Origin: Paenibacillus koleovorans NBRC 103111
GTDB taxonomy: Bacteria; Bacillota; Bacilli; Paenibacillales; NBRC-103111
Length of the DNA: 63,984 bases
Direction: 5' to 3'
NCBI RefSeq assembly: GCF_004000845.1
Contig: NZ_BIMA01000032.1
Coordinates: 1-63,984 of the forward strand
The notes beneath the pieces were generated by a model, which worked only from the letters and a program-made list of their open reading frames with translations, was not told where the DNA came from and did not search any database. This document shows, one piece after another, positions 1-8,934 of this stretch (positions are counted from its first letter, which is position 1; each line of letters begins with the position of its first letter). The translations under genes were made by a program, and so were the position numbers.

Positions 1-171
1 TCCCCACGTACCAACTGAACACTTACGCCAGAGGACCGTCAGCCAGGACGGTTTTCATAAAATTGTAAGGTGCAGCGGGCACGACCCGCAAATTACAATA
101 AATACGAGGATATTGCGATTGAATTAAAGCGTTTGCTGCACCATGATGAGATTGTACTCGGAGCTTCGTAG
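1..171 (+). other. possible 3' end of an upstream gene
   Basis: No complete gene is visible before position 244. One frame is open from the window edge to about 65, and another runs from 61 to a TAG at 169-171. The second encodes a short hydrophilic tail containing KYEDIAIELKRLLHHDE, which reads like a genuine protein C-terminus. The two frames could be parts of one gene with a frameshift near 61, or the tail may be chance. I do not recognise the family. Confidence 0.25.
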
Positions 172-243
172 ACAATGACGCTATCCGGAGGCGTGGTGAG
201 AACGAACAGCGAGGCGATTAAATTGTATACAGGGGGAAAGGCC

Positions 244-1800
244 ATGAACCATTGGAGAAAAGGGTTGACGCTGGCGCTTGCCTTGGCGGTTACAGCGACG
301 ACTGCGGCATGCGGTGCAAAAACCGGGACGGACGTTCAACCTAGCGGGACGGCGGCAAGTGATCCGGTTAAACCGGTTGTCCCGGTTAAACAAGTGCAGT
401 TGAAGAACGGAACTACGTATAGTCGGAATGATTCGGCTCAAGAAAAAAGAATGCATGATTTGATTCAGGAGAAGACCGGTGTCGATATGGATGTGCAGTT
501 CAGCGCGGCCGGTCAGTTCGATAACAAAATGAATCTGATGCTGTCTTCCGGTGACCAATTGGACGTCATTCCGTTCGTATCACCCGAAAAAGCAATTGAT
601 TTGTACAAAAACGACGCGATCGTCAGCCTGGATGAGCTTATAGAAAAGTATGGCGCCAACTTGAAGAAGAACATTGACCCGCAAGCCTGGCCGCGCGCTA
701 CCTTCCAAGGCAAGATCATCGGAATTCCGAACGAGACGGCCATCACAACGCCGACAACGCTTATGATCCGCACCGACTGGTTGAAAGCTTTGAACCTGCC
801 GATGCCGGTTACAATCGCAGAATTTGAGAACGTGCTGGAGGCTTTCAAAAACAAGGATCCGGACAAAAACGGTGTCAACGATACGTACGCGCTATCGATT
901 CGCGGGGATTTCTCCAGTCTGGAGAAAGCCTTGGCCCCGTTCTTCCTGCCGCAAGGGATGAATCCGACGTTGGATGAAAAGACCGGTCTCCTGATGCCGC
1001 CTGAGCTGTTGTCCGGGTATAAGGATATGATGACCAAGCTGGTAGAGTGGAATAAGCTGGGTTACATTTGGCCGGATGTGCTGCTCTCCAACTCAGCCAA
1101 ACAGATTGAGCTGATGACGCAGAATAAAGTAGGCGTCTTGGCAGGCACGTTCAGCGGAACGCTGGACTCCGAGGAAATATTGGTGAAGACGGTGCCTGAG
1201 GTGATGTATGAACCTCTTCTCTTGAAAGGCAACGGAATTAACAAGATCCCCAAAATTCCCGTAACCTTAAGTCTTACCGTCGTTACCAAACGAAATAAAA
1301 ATCCGGAAGCCGCGGTTAAATTTCTGGATTACCTGGCCACACCGGAAGGATATACGGCAGCCTTATACGGTCTGGAAGGGGAGAACTATACTAAAACCTC
1401 GGACGGGTATTTCGAATTTCTCGGAGAAGATAAGGTTGACCATAAGAAGGCGCCTTATTACGGCAAATTCTACACCATTACGATCAACTTCAAGAATTTG
1501 CTGCAATGGCCGCTCAAAACGTTCTCGAATAGGAGAATGGCGGAGAACAAAGCGAAGATGGAGAAATTGCCTTCATTCGACCCGATTGACATCAACGTTG
1601 TATATGACAAAACCAAATGGAAGTCGTATACGAAGCAGAACGATATGGCCACTTACCTGCTGCAAGAGAAGAATAAGGTGTTCAGCGGCGAGGTGCCGGT
1701 ATCGGATTGGGATAAAGTGATGGCCAAATGGAAGCAAATAGGCGGAGAGCAGTCGATTGAAGATCAAACCGCCGATTACAAAGCAGCTAAAGCCAAATAA
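244..1800 (+). CDS. extracellular solute-binding lipoprotein of a sugar ABC transporter
   Basis: This is a 518-residue LplA/YtcQ-type (family 1) substrate-binding lipoprotein that should capture an oligosaccharide outside the membrane. The ATG at 244 follows an AGGGGG ribosome site at about 231-236; the frame is open upstream to 175, but that part lacks a good start. A positively charged N-terminus (MNHWRKG), a hydrophobic stretch and a lipobox ending TAAC put the lipidated cysteine at residue 23. The family's calcium-loop-like pattern NKDPDKNGVNDTY lies near residue 210. Two permease genes follow directly and no ATPase gene is present, as is typical of these cassettes. The substrate cannot be read from the sequence. 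Confidence 0.93.
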   Translation: MNHWRKGLTLALALAVTATTAACGAKTGTDVQPSGTAASDPVKPVVPVKQVQLKNGTTYSRNDSAQEKRMHDLIQEKTGVDMDVQFSAAGQFDNKMNLMLSSGDQLDVIPFVSPEKAIDLYKNDAIVSLDELIEKYGANLKKNIDPQAWPRATFQGKIIGIPNETAITTPTTLMIRTDWLKALNLPMPVTIAEFENVLEAFKNKDPDKNGVNDTYALSIRGDFSSLEKALAPFFLPQGMNPTLDEKTGLLMPPELLSGYKDMMTKLVEWNKLGYIWPDVLLSNSAKQIELMTQNKVGVLAGTFSGTLDSEEILVKTVPEVMYEPLLLKGNGINKIPKIPVTLSLTVVTKRNKNPEAAVKFLDYLATPEGYTAALYGLEGENYTKTSDGYFEFLGEDKVDHKKAPYYGKFYTITINFKNLLQWPLKTFSNRRMAENKAKMEKLPSFDPIDINVVYDKTKWKSYTKQNDMATYLLQEKNKVFSGEVPVSDWDKVMAKWKQIGGEQSIEDQTADYKAAKAK

Positions 1801-1817
1801 CAACAGCAAGATGTCCT

Positions 1818-1852
1818 GGGCAGCTGAGCGAAAGGTTAACTCCTCGCTGCCC
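1818..1852 (+). promoter_or_regulatory. hairpin between binding protein and permease genes
   Basis: GGGCAGC (1818-1824) pairs with GCTGCCC (1846-1852), extended inward by GAG/CTC with one bulge. No T-run follows, so it is more likely an mRNA stabiliser or partial attenuator that keeps binding-protein expression above permease expression than a full terminator. That role is inferred from similar operons. Confidence 0.5.
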
Positions 1853-1890
1853 CGGGGCAACTAGCCCAGATCAGATCTATTCAGATTGGA

Positions 1891-2871
1891 GTGAAGGCTT
1901 TGCCCAGCTCAGACACCGCCATACCCAAGCGAAAGCCAGGGGCTGCTTCCGCACGCCATGGTGTTCTATATAATGTAAAAAAATACAAATTTTTATATGC
2001 GTTGATTTTCCCAGGCATGCTTTATTTTTTGATTTTTCATTACATTCCGATGTACGGGGTTGTCATTGCGTTTCAGAACTTCAAACCTTTCTCAGGCATT
2101 ATGGGCATGCTGGTCAATCCGGAATGGGTAGGGCTACAGCACTTCTCCGATTTTTTTCATTCTTACTATTTTGGCACCCTGCTGCAGAACACCGTCTTGA
2201 TCAGCCTGTATAAAAAACTGTTCATCTTCCCATCCGCCATTATTCTGGCGCTGCTCTTGAACGAAGTGAGGCATGAGAGGTTCAAGCGGACGGTCCAGAC
2301 GATCTCTTATTTGCCGCATTTTCTTTCCTGGGTTATCATATCCGGTCTTGTCATTATGCTGCTCTCCCCTACATCCGGCTTGGTTAATTTGCTGCTTATT
2401 AAGCTGGGCTTCTCCTCCGTTAACTTTTTGGGAGATACAAGCTACTTTCGCAGCGTCCTGGTTGTGAGCGATTGGTGGACCAGTATCGGCTGGAGCAGCA
2501 TCATCTATTTGGCCGCGTTGGCAGGCATTGATCCGGCTCAGTATGAAAGCGCCAAAATGGACGGGGCCAATCGGTTTCAACAGATGCTTCACATCAGCTT
2601 GCCCGGCATCTCCAATGTAATTGCCATTCTATTCATCATGTCGATGGGACAGATCCTGAATATCGGCTTCGAACAGGTTCTCCTACTATATTCGCCTCTA
2701 GTTTATAGCGTAGGAGACATTATTGACACCTATGTATATCGCGAGGGTTTGTTAAGCAGTCGATATTCGTATGCAGCCGCTATCGGCATGTTCAAGAATG
2801 TAATTGGCCTGGGCTTCCTGCTGATCACTAACTATGCGGTCAGGCGAATGGGGAAGGAAGGGTTATGGTGA
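1891..2871 (+). CDS. ABC sugar transporter permease, LplB/YteP type
   Basis: This 326-residue membrane protein is the first of two permease subunits for the oligosaccharide bound by the lipoprotein upstream. It has about six hydrophobic segments, the family N-terminal pattern PGMLYFLIFHYIPMYG, and the cytoplasmic EAA loop QYESAKMDGANRF near residue 218 that docks the ATPase. The start is ambiguous: GTG at 1891 has little in front of it, whereas TTG at 1900 has GGAG (1888-1891) eight bases upstream and would give 323 residues. The last seven bases overlap the next gene, which indicates translational coupling. Confidence 0.93.
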   Translation: MKALPSSDTAIPKRKPGAASARHGVLYNVKKYKFLYALIFPGMLYFLIFHYIPMYGVVIAFQNFKPFSGIMGMLVNPEWVGLQHFSDFFHSYYFGTLLQNTVLISLYKKLFIFPSAIILALLLNEVRHERFKRTVQTISYLPHFLSWVIISGLVIMLLSPTSGLVNLLLIKLGFSSVNFLGDTSYFRSVLVVSDWWTSIGWSSIIYLAALAGIDPAQYESAKMDGANRFQQMLHISLPGISNVIAILFIMSMGQILNIGFEQVLLLYSPLVYSVGDIIDTYVYREGLLSSRYSYAAAIGMFKNVIGLGFLLITNYAVRRMGKEGLW

Positions 2872-3740
2872 GGTTCAAAACGTTCGATGTGATCAACTAC
2901 AGCTTCCTTATTGTATTGTCCGCTTCCATTATCATTCCTTTCCTGTATTTGATTTCACGCTCGCTCATGTCGCATGAGGATATTTTACTGCATGGCTATA
3001 CGCTGTTTCCCAAGCACGTGGTGTTCAGCTCCTACAAATATTTGTTATTCGAAAGCACCTTCCTCTACAGAGGCTTTGCGAACACCTTTTTTATTACCAT
3101 CGTCGGTACCTTCTGCTGCTTGCTGTTCACGAGCAGTCTCGCTTATGGACTATCCAAGAAATATTTGCCTTATCGCAATATCTTTACGCTGCTGCTGATC
3201 ATTACGATGTTTTTTGGCGGCGGACTCATCCCGAGTTATTTGCTGGTCACTTCACTGGGATTGAAAAATTCGTTGTGGGCGATTATAGTTCCCGCCTTGA
3301 TCAGCCCTTGGTACATGTTTCTGATGCGCAATTTTTTCATGGAGATTCCCGGTGAGGTGGAGGAGTCGGCACGTATGGACGGAGCCAATGACTTCATGAT
3401 ATTATTCCGGATCATTCTGCCCATGTCTATGCCGGCCCTGGCTACAATCGGACTGTTCTATGCGGTTGAATTCTGGAATACCTGGTTCTCCTCTTCGATT
3501 TATTTGAATTCTACGGATAAATGGCCGGTCCAGCTCATTCTCAAGCAGATGCTGACCATGCTCGAATTGAACGATTTGGATGCCAATGCCAGCCAAAGTG
3601 CGGATTCCATCTCCTCGCTGTCCAAGGATGGAGTGAAGGCGGCGGCCATTATTATTACTTCTTTGCCGATCATTTGTGTGTACCCGTTCATACAGAAGTA
3701 TTTTGTCAAAGGCCTGATGGTTGGGTCGGTCAAAGGATAA
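2865..3740 (+). CDS. ABC sugar transporter permease, LplC/YtcP type
   Basis: This 291-residue inner-membrane permease is the partner of the preceding one. The ATG at 2865 overlaps the upstream stop codon. It has six hydrophobic segments, the EAA loop EVEESARMDGANDF at about residues 164-177, and the family-typical C-terminus KGLMVGSVKG. The pair should form the heterodimeric channel; the ATPase is probably a shared MsmX-like protein encoded elsewhere. That last point is family knowledge, since no ATPase is present here. Confidence 0.93.
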   Translation: MVRFKTFDVINYSFLIVLSASIIIPFLYLISRSLMSHEDILLHGYTLFPKHVVFSSYKYLLFESTFLYRGFANTFFITIVGTFCCLLFTSSLAYGLSKKYLPYRNIFTLLLIITMFFGGGLIPSYLLVTSLGLKNSLWAIIVPALISPWYMFLMRNFFMEIPGEVEESARMDGANDFMILFRIILPMSMPALATIGLFYAVEFWNTWFSSSIYLNSTDKWPVQLILKQMLTMLELNDLDANASQSADSISSLSKDGVKAAAIIITSLPIICVYPFIQKYFVKGLMVGSVKG

Positions 3741-3783
3741 CCAAGAACGGCAAGCCACAAACCATACTGGAGGATTGCAGCCC

Positions 3784-5211
3784 ATGACAATGATAGGGAA
3801 AGGCCGTGTGGAGCCGGCCCAATTAACACCGAATGTACCTCAATTCCTGTTCGATGATGAATGGATCGCCGAATTCAGGAGGGTGAGCCGGAGCTGGATA
3901 CCGGCCAGTGTGTTCCCGAATCCGGTGCTTCACGCTGACAAGCCTTGGGAAGGAACGATTCTGAATTTGTTCGGCACCGTCTTCGAGCATCCCGTGGATG
4001 GGCTGCGGATGTACTACAGCAACCTGATTAATGCGACGCAGGATGTACTGCTCGCAACCAGCAAGGATGGCATTCGTTGGGAGAAGCCGGACCTGGGACA
4101 GGTTAGCTGGAACGACAGCAAGCATAACAACATTGTGCTCACGCCCCGGCTCAAAATGGATTCACCGAGTTTGGTCTACGACCCGGATGACCAGGAGTAC
4201 CCTTACAAGATGACCACCTTCGAACAGGGGAGAAACGGTCTCGGATGGGGAGAAAATGAGCAGTTCGGCATCCATACGTACCACAGCAAGGACGGATTGC
4301 GCTGGGACAAACGCTCGACAGGTCCTGTTCTCCGAGCGGGGGATCGCACCATCGTGCAAGCGCTCAAGCAGGACGGCAAGTATGTGGCCTATACGCGCCA
4401 TCTCGATATGACCAAAAATTACGGCAAGCGTTGTATATTCCGGAGCGAAAGCACGGACTTCCAGGAATGGTCGGAGCCGGAGCTGGTCTTGACACCGGAT
4501 CTTATGGACCCCGCTGACGCTGAATTCTACGGATTAACCGTATTCGAGCGCCATGGCTGGCAGCTGGGGATGCTGGAGTATTGGCATGGCGATCAAGATT
4601 GCCTGGAAATTCATCTGGTCTTCAGCCGCGACGGCAAGCGGTGGTCCAGAGCCAATCCGCGGGCGGCCTTCATCGCGCCCAAGTACGAGTGGAATCGGAA
4701 ATGGAATACGTGCGCTTCTAATGGCCCTGTCCTTATAGGCTCGAGAATGGTGTTCTACGTGGGGGCTCGTTACGCTGCTCATAATCGCCCCTTGGTGGAT
4801 ACCTTCGGCACAATTGGCTACGCGACCTTGCCGATTGATCAATTTTGCGCGATTGAGGCTAAGTCAGAAGGACAGTTCACGACGATTCCAATGGAATGGC
4901 CGGGGGGTGAATTAATACTGAATGCGGATACGAGAGAATCCTATCATTCCAGTCCGGGCAAGCAGAACGGAGAAATCCGCATCGATGTGCTGGACGAGCA
5001 AGGGGAGCCTGTTGAAGGCTGGAGCGGAGAACACTGCGGTGTCTTTTGCGGCAATACACATGGAGCCAAGGTTATTGCTTCCGGGCTTGTGGGATGGGGA
5101 GAAGGTCGACTCTTGGATCAGTGGAAGGGAAAAGGGATTCGATTGCGTTTCAGAATGCGGCATGCCCGATTGTTTACCTTCGAAGCTGGAGCAGCCAAAC
5201 AAGTTGAATAG
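3784..5211 (+). CDS. glycosidase-like beta-propeller protein
   Basis: This 475-residue protein has no signal peptide. Repeated blade motifs of the form S-x-DG-x-x-W (SKDGIRWEKP, SKDGLRWDKR, SRDGKRWSRA) and FDDEWIAEF near the start resemble the five-bladed propeller glycosidases of the GH32/GH43/GH130 group; I cannot assign an exact family. The ATG at 3784 is preceded by GGAGG (3769-3773) with ten-base spacing. The gene lies 43 bp after the permease and 11 bp before the secreted DUF4838 gene, so it is probably a cytoplasmic enzyme acting on the imported oligosaccharide. The C-terminal 120 residues look like a beta-sandwich. Catalytic acids could not be fixed. Confidence 0.75.
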   Translation: MTMIGKGRVEPAQLTPNVPQFLFDDEWIAEFRRVSRSWIPASVFPNPVLHADKPWEGTILNLFGTVFEHPVDGLRMYYSNLINATQDVLLATSKDGIRWEKPDLGQVSWNDSKHNNIVLTPRLKMDSPSLVYDPDDQEYPYKMTTFEQGRNGLGWGENEQFGIHTYHSKDGLRWDKRSTGPVLRAGDRTIVQALKQDGKYVAYTRHLDMTKNYGKRCIFRSESTDFQEWSEPELVLTPDLMDPADAEFYGLTVFERHGWQLGMLEYWHGDQDCLEIHLVFSRDGKRWSRANPRAAFIAPKYEWNRKWNTCASNGPVLIGSRMVFYVGARYAAHNRPLVDTFGTIGYATLPIDQFCAIEAKSEGQFTTIPMEWPGGELILNADTRESYHSSPGKQNGEIRIDVLDEQGEPVEGWSGEHCGVFCGNTHGAKVIASGLVGWGEGRLLDQWKGKGIRLRFRMRHARLFTFEAGAAKQVE

Positions 5212-5222
5212 GGGGAATTGCT

Positions 5223-8200
5223 TTGAGAGCTTGGTTGAGAAAGCTGTCCGTACTTGTAATCGTTATGGTTTCATTGGCAAGTGTTCAGCCTGAGCTACTA
5301 GCTATGAGAGCTTGGAATGGTACGGGGGAAGGCTTGTCATCCTACACTAGCGAGGAAGAAAGCGGCATTCCCATTGTCGTCGATCATGAACCTGCAGCAA
5401 CGATTTTCCTGTCCGTTTATGCTAACAGGCAAGTCGTGAAGGCAGCCCAGAGAGTAACGGAATACGTATATAAATCCACGGGTGCCACCTTGCCCATAGT
5501 AGTCATGAACGGTGTTGACGAAGAAGCCGAGGGGGGCGTGCATCTCTATATCGGTACGACAGGTCCGCGAAGCGATGTGGGTATGGAGCTGGATGTACAA
5601 GAAATGGACGATGATGGATTTATCATTCGTGCAGGCAATGACAGTGTGACCGTTCTGGGGCCTTCCGTATCGGGTACGGATTACGGCGTCAATGAGTTTC
5701 TGGAGCGATTCGTCGGCGTGCGATGGCTTATGCCGGGCCCTGACGGCGAGGATGTTCCGCAGCTGTCGGATATCTCTGTACCGTTAGGGGATGTGGCGGA
5801 TCAGCCCGTCTTCCGCAACCGGGTCTTATCGCCGATCTCGCCGGAATATAGCGGAGGAGGAGAGAACGATTCCATCCTGCTCGAGTGGGGGAAGCACAAT
5901 CGGTTGTATATGCGGGTCAAACAGCAGCATAACATGTGGAACCTGTTCCCTCCCTCCAAATATGGACCGAGCGGAACCGATCCGCATCCTGAGTTTTATC
6001 CTGTGCGAAACGGTCAGCCCTACATTCCGGCTTCGGGAATTAGAACAGGGTGGCAGCCTTGCTTCACGAATGCTACAGCAGCAGAGGCCATTCTGACGAT
6101 CAAAGATTACTTCCGGCAGCATCCCGAGGAGACCTCCTATTCCCTAAGCGTTAATGACGGAGGAGGATTCTGCTCAAGCGATACATCTGCTCTGTCGGAC
6201 ACTTATTACGGATGGGTCAATCAGGTAGCACAGGCCGTGCTGCTCGACTATCCGGATAAGTGGTTCGGGCTCAGCGCCTATGCCGAAGTAGTCAACCCTC
6301 CCTCGTTTCCATTAAACGCCAGAGTTGTGCCTTATGTCACGAAGGATCGTCTGGCATGGCTGGACCCGAACGTCGAGGCGCAAGGCAAGGCGCTGATGGA
6401 GGATTGGAGCGAGGTATCGGTGAACGTGGGCGCCTACGATTATATATATGGGAATCCCTATGTGCTGCCTCGCTATTATCCGCATCTGATGGCTGAGCAT
6501 TATGCCTATGACGAACAGCTCGGTGTGAAAAATCAGTATGCCGAGCTGTATCCAAACTGGGGCGAAGGGCCGAAGGCCTGGCTCTCTGCCAAGCTGCAGT
6601 GGAATCCGTCGTTGGATGTGGACGATCTGCTGGATGAATGGTACGAGCGTGCCGTCGGAGAGGATGCAGCCCCGTATCTGAAGGCTTATTATGACCATTG
6701 GGAGGAGTTCTGGACGGAGCGGGTGCAGACCTCGACCTGGTTCCAGCCCAATTATTTGATCATGCGTTATGACAATGCCAGCTATCTCGATATCGTAACC
6801 GATGAGGAGATTGCGTGGAGCAGGACGCAGCTAGAGACCGCGCATGCCCTGGCCGAGACGGCTCAGCAGAAGGCGCGGGCGATCCTTCTCTTGAAGGCAT
6901 TCGAATATTATGAGGTATCCTCGCTCAGTTATCCGAAGCATCATGATGCCCCGGGGGACGAGACAGCGGCAATGGACTTGCTGGAGGACAGCTCCCAAGG
7001 CTTCGGAGAGAGGCTGCGCCTGGCTCAGAAGAGATTGGAGATGCTTGACGACTATGCGGCCGATCCCGTGTTGAAGCATGTGTGGAATCCCAAAGGACCT
7101 AACGCTCAATCAACCTTGCTGTGGTCGGGCTGGAACTATAGCGATTTCTGGAACCTGGTCGGTTATATGCGGGATGAAGAGCCGACAGGGGGGCCGGTAA
7201 GAGATCGAACGGCCGAGTTGGCGCATGCTGCAGTTCCATCTGCCCAGAGGGACTTTGCTCAACTGCTGCTGTATGGCTTGTCCAATGGAAACCTGGTCCA
7301 GAATGGCTCATTCGAGCAAGCGGGCCCTTCTCCTACAGATGCCGATGATTGGACTTTATGGCAGAGCTATACCGGGACTCGGCGTATTGAACGGGTGACG
7401 GGAATCGCGGATGACGGAAGCGCCAGCTTGCTTATTGCGGGTACTGGCTGGGGCGGACCTCAGCAGATTGTTCCGGTAGAGCAAGGACTTGCGAATTTCA
7501 AGCTCCGTTATTATACGCCAAGCGGGACCGAGAAGGGAACGCTTCAACTGGGCTTTAACCTGCTCGACGAGGATCAAGTCAGAATAGGAGATGTGAGAGG
7601 CGCTCAGCATGTGCTGCAGGAGACAGCCGGCAGTTGGACGGAAGCGGAGTTGAATACCGAGGTTCCGCTTACGAGCAAGAATAAGGCCGTCAAGTTCCTG
7701 CAGCTCCTAACGATCGTAGATACGGGGTCGGTAACTGCAGCCGTATATGTCGATCAAGCCCAAATCTATAATGTGAATACCTCCTCCACGATTAGGAACG
7801 CCGATCTGGAGAAGAGAGACATCGGGAACGCCGACGCCTGGAGCCTCCTGCCTAACTCCACAGGAACCATAGGCATCCAGCGGGTGGAGAATAAGGCGCT
7901 AACGGGCAGCGCCAGCCTGCGTATTAATGGAGCAGGCTACGGAGGGCCGGTTCAGACTGTGCCCATAGCGGCCGGTGCAACTACAATGAAGGTGAGTTAT
8001 TTTGTCCCTGCAGGGACGACCTCCGGCAACGTGCAACTGGGGATGAATTTGCTGGACGCAAATGGAGTGGAGCTGGCATCGAAAAGATCCGCACTCCAAC
8101 TGTTAGCTTCGACCGCAGGCACGTGGTATGAATTCGTATGGGAGCCTTATCCCGGCGGGAGCATTCCCGCTACAATAGGCGGCAAGGCTGTGAAGAAAGC

Positions 8201-8750
8201 GCAAATTCTGATCCAAGCGGGATTGTCCTCGGTTCCCATCTATATCGATGATGTGGTTCTGTTGAATGGAGGAGCGACTTCGATTGCGCTGAACGGCTCC
8301 TTCGAGAATCCTCCTGCCAGCGCGCCTAACTGGACTATTCGCCCGGGATCTGCAAGCACGATCACGCTTCAACGCTCGGATACCGTGGCCTATACGGGCA
8401 CCTCTAGCCTTAGGATCGGAGGGACAGGTTATGGGGGACCGGGGCAGATCATTTCGGTGCTCCCAGGTACGGTAATGATGAGTGTATATTATTATGCGCC
8501 ACCCTCAGCTACAGGCAATATTCAGCTTCGCTATGAGATGCTGGATGAGGACGGCAATGCGCTGGGCACCGCCCAGTCCCCTATTAATCCGTTAGCTTCT
8601 ACGGCGGGGCAATGGTCGGAATTCGTGTGGAACTCGGTGCTGCCGGCCACGAAGAGCGGTAAGCCGGTGAAGCAGGTGCTTCTGTATGTGAACGCAGGCT
8701 TGTCGGCGAATCCGGTGTATGTGGATGATTTTCGATTTTACACAAGGTAG
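5223..8750 (+). CDS. secreted DUF4838 protein with three C-terminal binding modules
   Basis: This is a 1175-residue secreted protein. The TTG start at 5223 follows GGGGGA (5211-5216), which overlaps the previous stop codon. A signal peptide covers about residues 1-27. Residues 40-190 resemble the small N-terminal domain of alpha-glucuronidase/GH20-like enzymes (VHLYIGTTG, GTDYGVNEFLERFVGVRWL). DUF4838 follows to about residue 600 and has the SLSVNDGGGFC pattern. From about residue 690 there are three modules of roughly 165 residues (near 690, 856 and 1022), each with NGSFE-like, G(S/T)SLRI-type and GYGGP motifs, similar to CBM4/CBM9/CBM22-type binding domains. There is no SLH or LPXTG anchor. 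A cell-exterior glycan-degrading role is inferred; the activity is unknown. Confidence 0.8.
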   Translation: MRAWLRKLSVLVIVMVSLASVQPELLAMRAWNGTGEGLSSYTSEEESGIPIVVDHEPAATIFLSVYANRQVVKAAQRVTEYVYKSTGATLPIVVMNGVDEEAEGGVHLYIGTTGPRSDVGMELDVQEMDDDGFIIRAGNDSVTVLGPSVSGTDYGVNEFLERFVGVRWLMPGPDGEDVPQLSDISVPLGDVADQPVFRNRVLSPISPEYSGGGENDSILLEWGKHNRLYMRVKQQHNMWNLFPPSKYGPSGTDPHPEFYPVRNGQPYIPASGIRTGWQPCFTNATAAEAILTIKDYFRQHPEETSYSLSVNDGGGFCSSDTSALSDTYYGWVNQVAQAVLLDYPDKWFGLSAYAEVVNPPSFPLNARVVPYVTKDRLAWLDPNVEAQGKALMEDWSEVSVNVGAYDYIYGNPYVLPRYYPHLMAEHYAYDEQLGVKNQYAELYPNWGEGPKAWLSAKLQWNPSLDVDDLLDEWYERAVGEDAAPYLKAYYDHWEEFWTERVQTSTWFQPNYLIMRYDNASYLDIVTDEEIAWSRTQLETAHALAETAQQKARAILLLKAFEYYEVSSLSYPKHHDAPGDETAAMDLLEDSSQGFGERLRLAQKRLEMLDDYAADPVLKHVWNPKGPNAQSTLLWSGWNYSDFWNLVGYMRDEEPTGGPVRDRTAELAHAAVPSAQRDFAQLLLYGLSNGNLVQNGSFEQAGPSPTDADDWTLWQSYTGTRRIERVTGIADDGSASLLIAGTGWGGPQQIVPVEQGLANFKLRYYTPSGTEKGTLQLGFNLLDEDQVRIGDVRGAQHVLQETAGSWTEAELNTEVPLTSKNKAVKFLQLLTIVDTGSVTAAVYVDQAQIYNVNTSSTIRNADLEKRDIGNADAWSLLPNSTGTIGIQRVENKALTGSASLRINGAGYGGPVQTVPIAAGATTMKVSYFVPAGTTSGNVQLGMNLLDANGVELASKRSALQLLASTAGTWYEFVWEPYPGGSIPATIGGKAVKKAQILIQAGLSSVPIYIDDVVLLNGGATSIALNGSFENPPASAPNWTIRPGSASTITLQRSDTVAYTGTSSLRIGGTGYGGPGQIISVLPGTVMMSVYYYAPPSATGNIQLRYEMLDEDGNALGTAQSPINPLASTAGQWSEFVWNSVLPATKSGKPVKQVLLYVNAGLSANPVYVDDFRFYTR

Positions 8751-8761
8751 CCATTAAGGAA

Positions 8762-8800
8762 AGGACTTCGGCGGGGAAGGCGGCCGGAGTCCTTTATTTA
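8762..8800 (+). terminator. Rho-independent terminator of the first glycan locus
   Basis: AAGGACTTCGGC pairs with GCCGGAGTCCTT across a ten-base loop and is followed by TTTATTTATT. It lies 12 bases after the DUF4838 stop codon. Confidence 0.85.
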
Positions 8801-8845
8801 TTCATGCGATCGGAGGATTCTATCACAAGTTCTAGTATTTTGTTA

Positions 8846-8874
8846 TTGCCGGGAGCGGGGGCAAGCTCGATAAT
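8846..8874 (+). promoter_or_regulatory. predicted sigma-A promoter of the AraC sensor gene
   Basis: TTGCCG (8846-8851), a 17-base spacer and GATAAT (8869-8874) lie 60 bases before the start codon and just after the upstream terminator, giving the regulator its own promoter. Confidence 0.5.
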
Positions 8875-8934
8875 GTAGAACATACAGGGTTGCTTATAGG
8901 CGGAACTCTTTTTGAAGCTGCACAAGGAGGGCAC

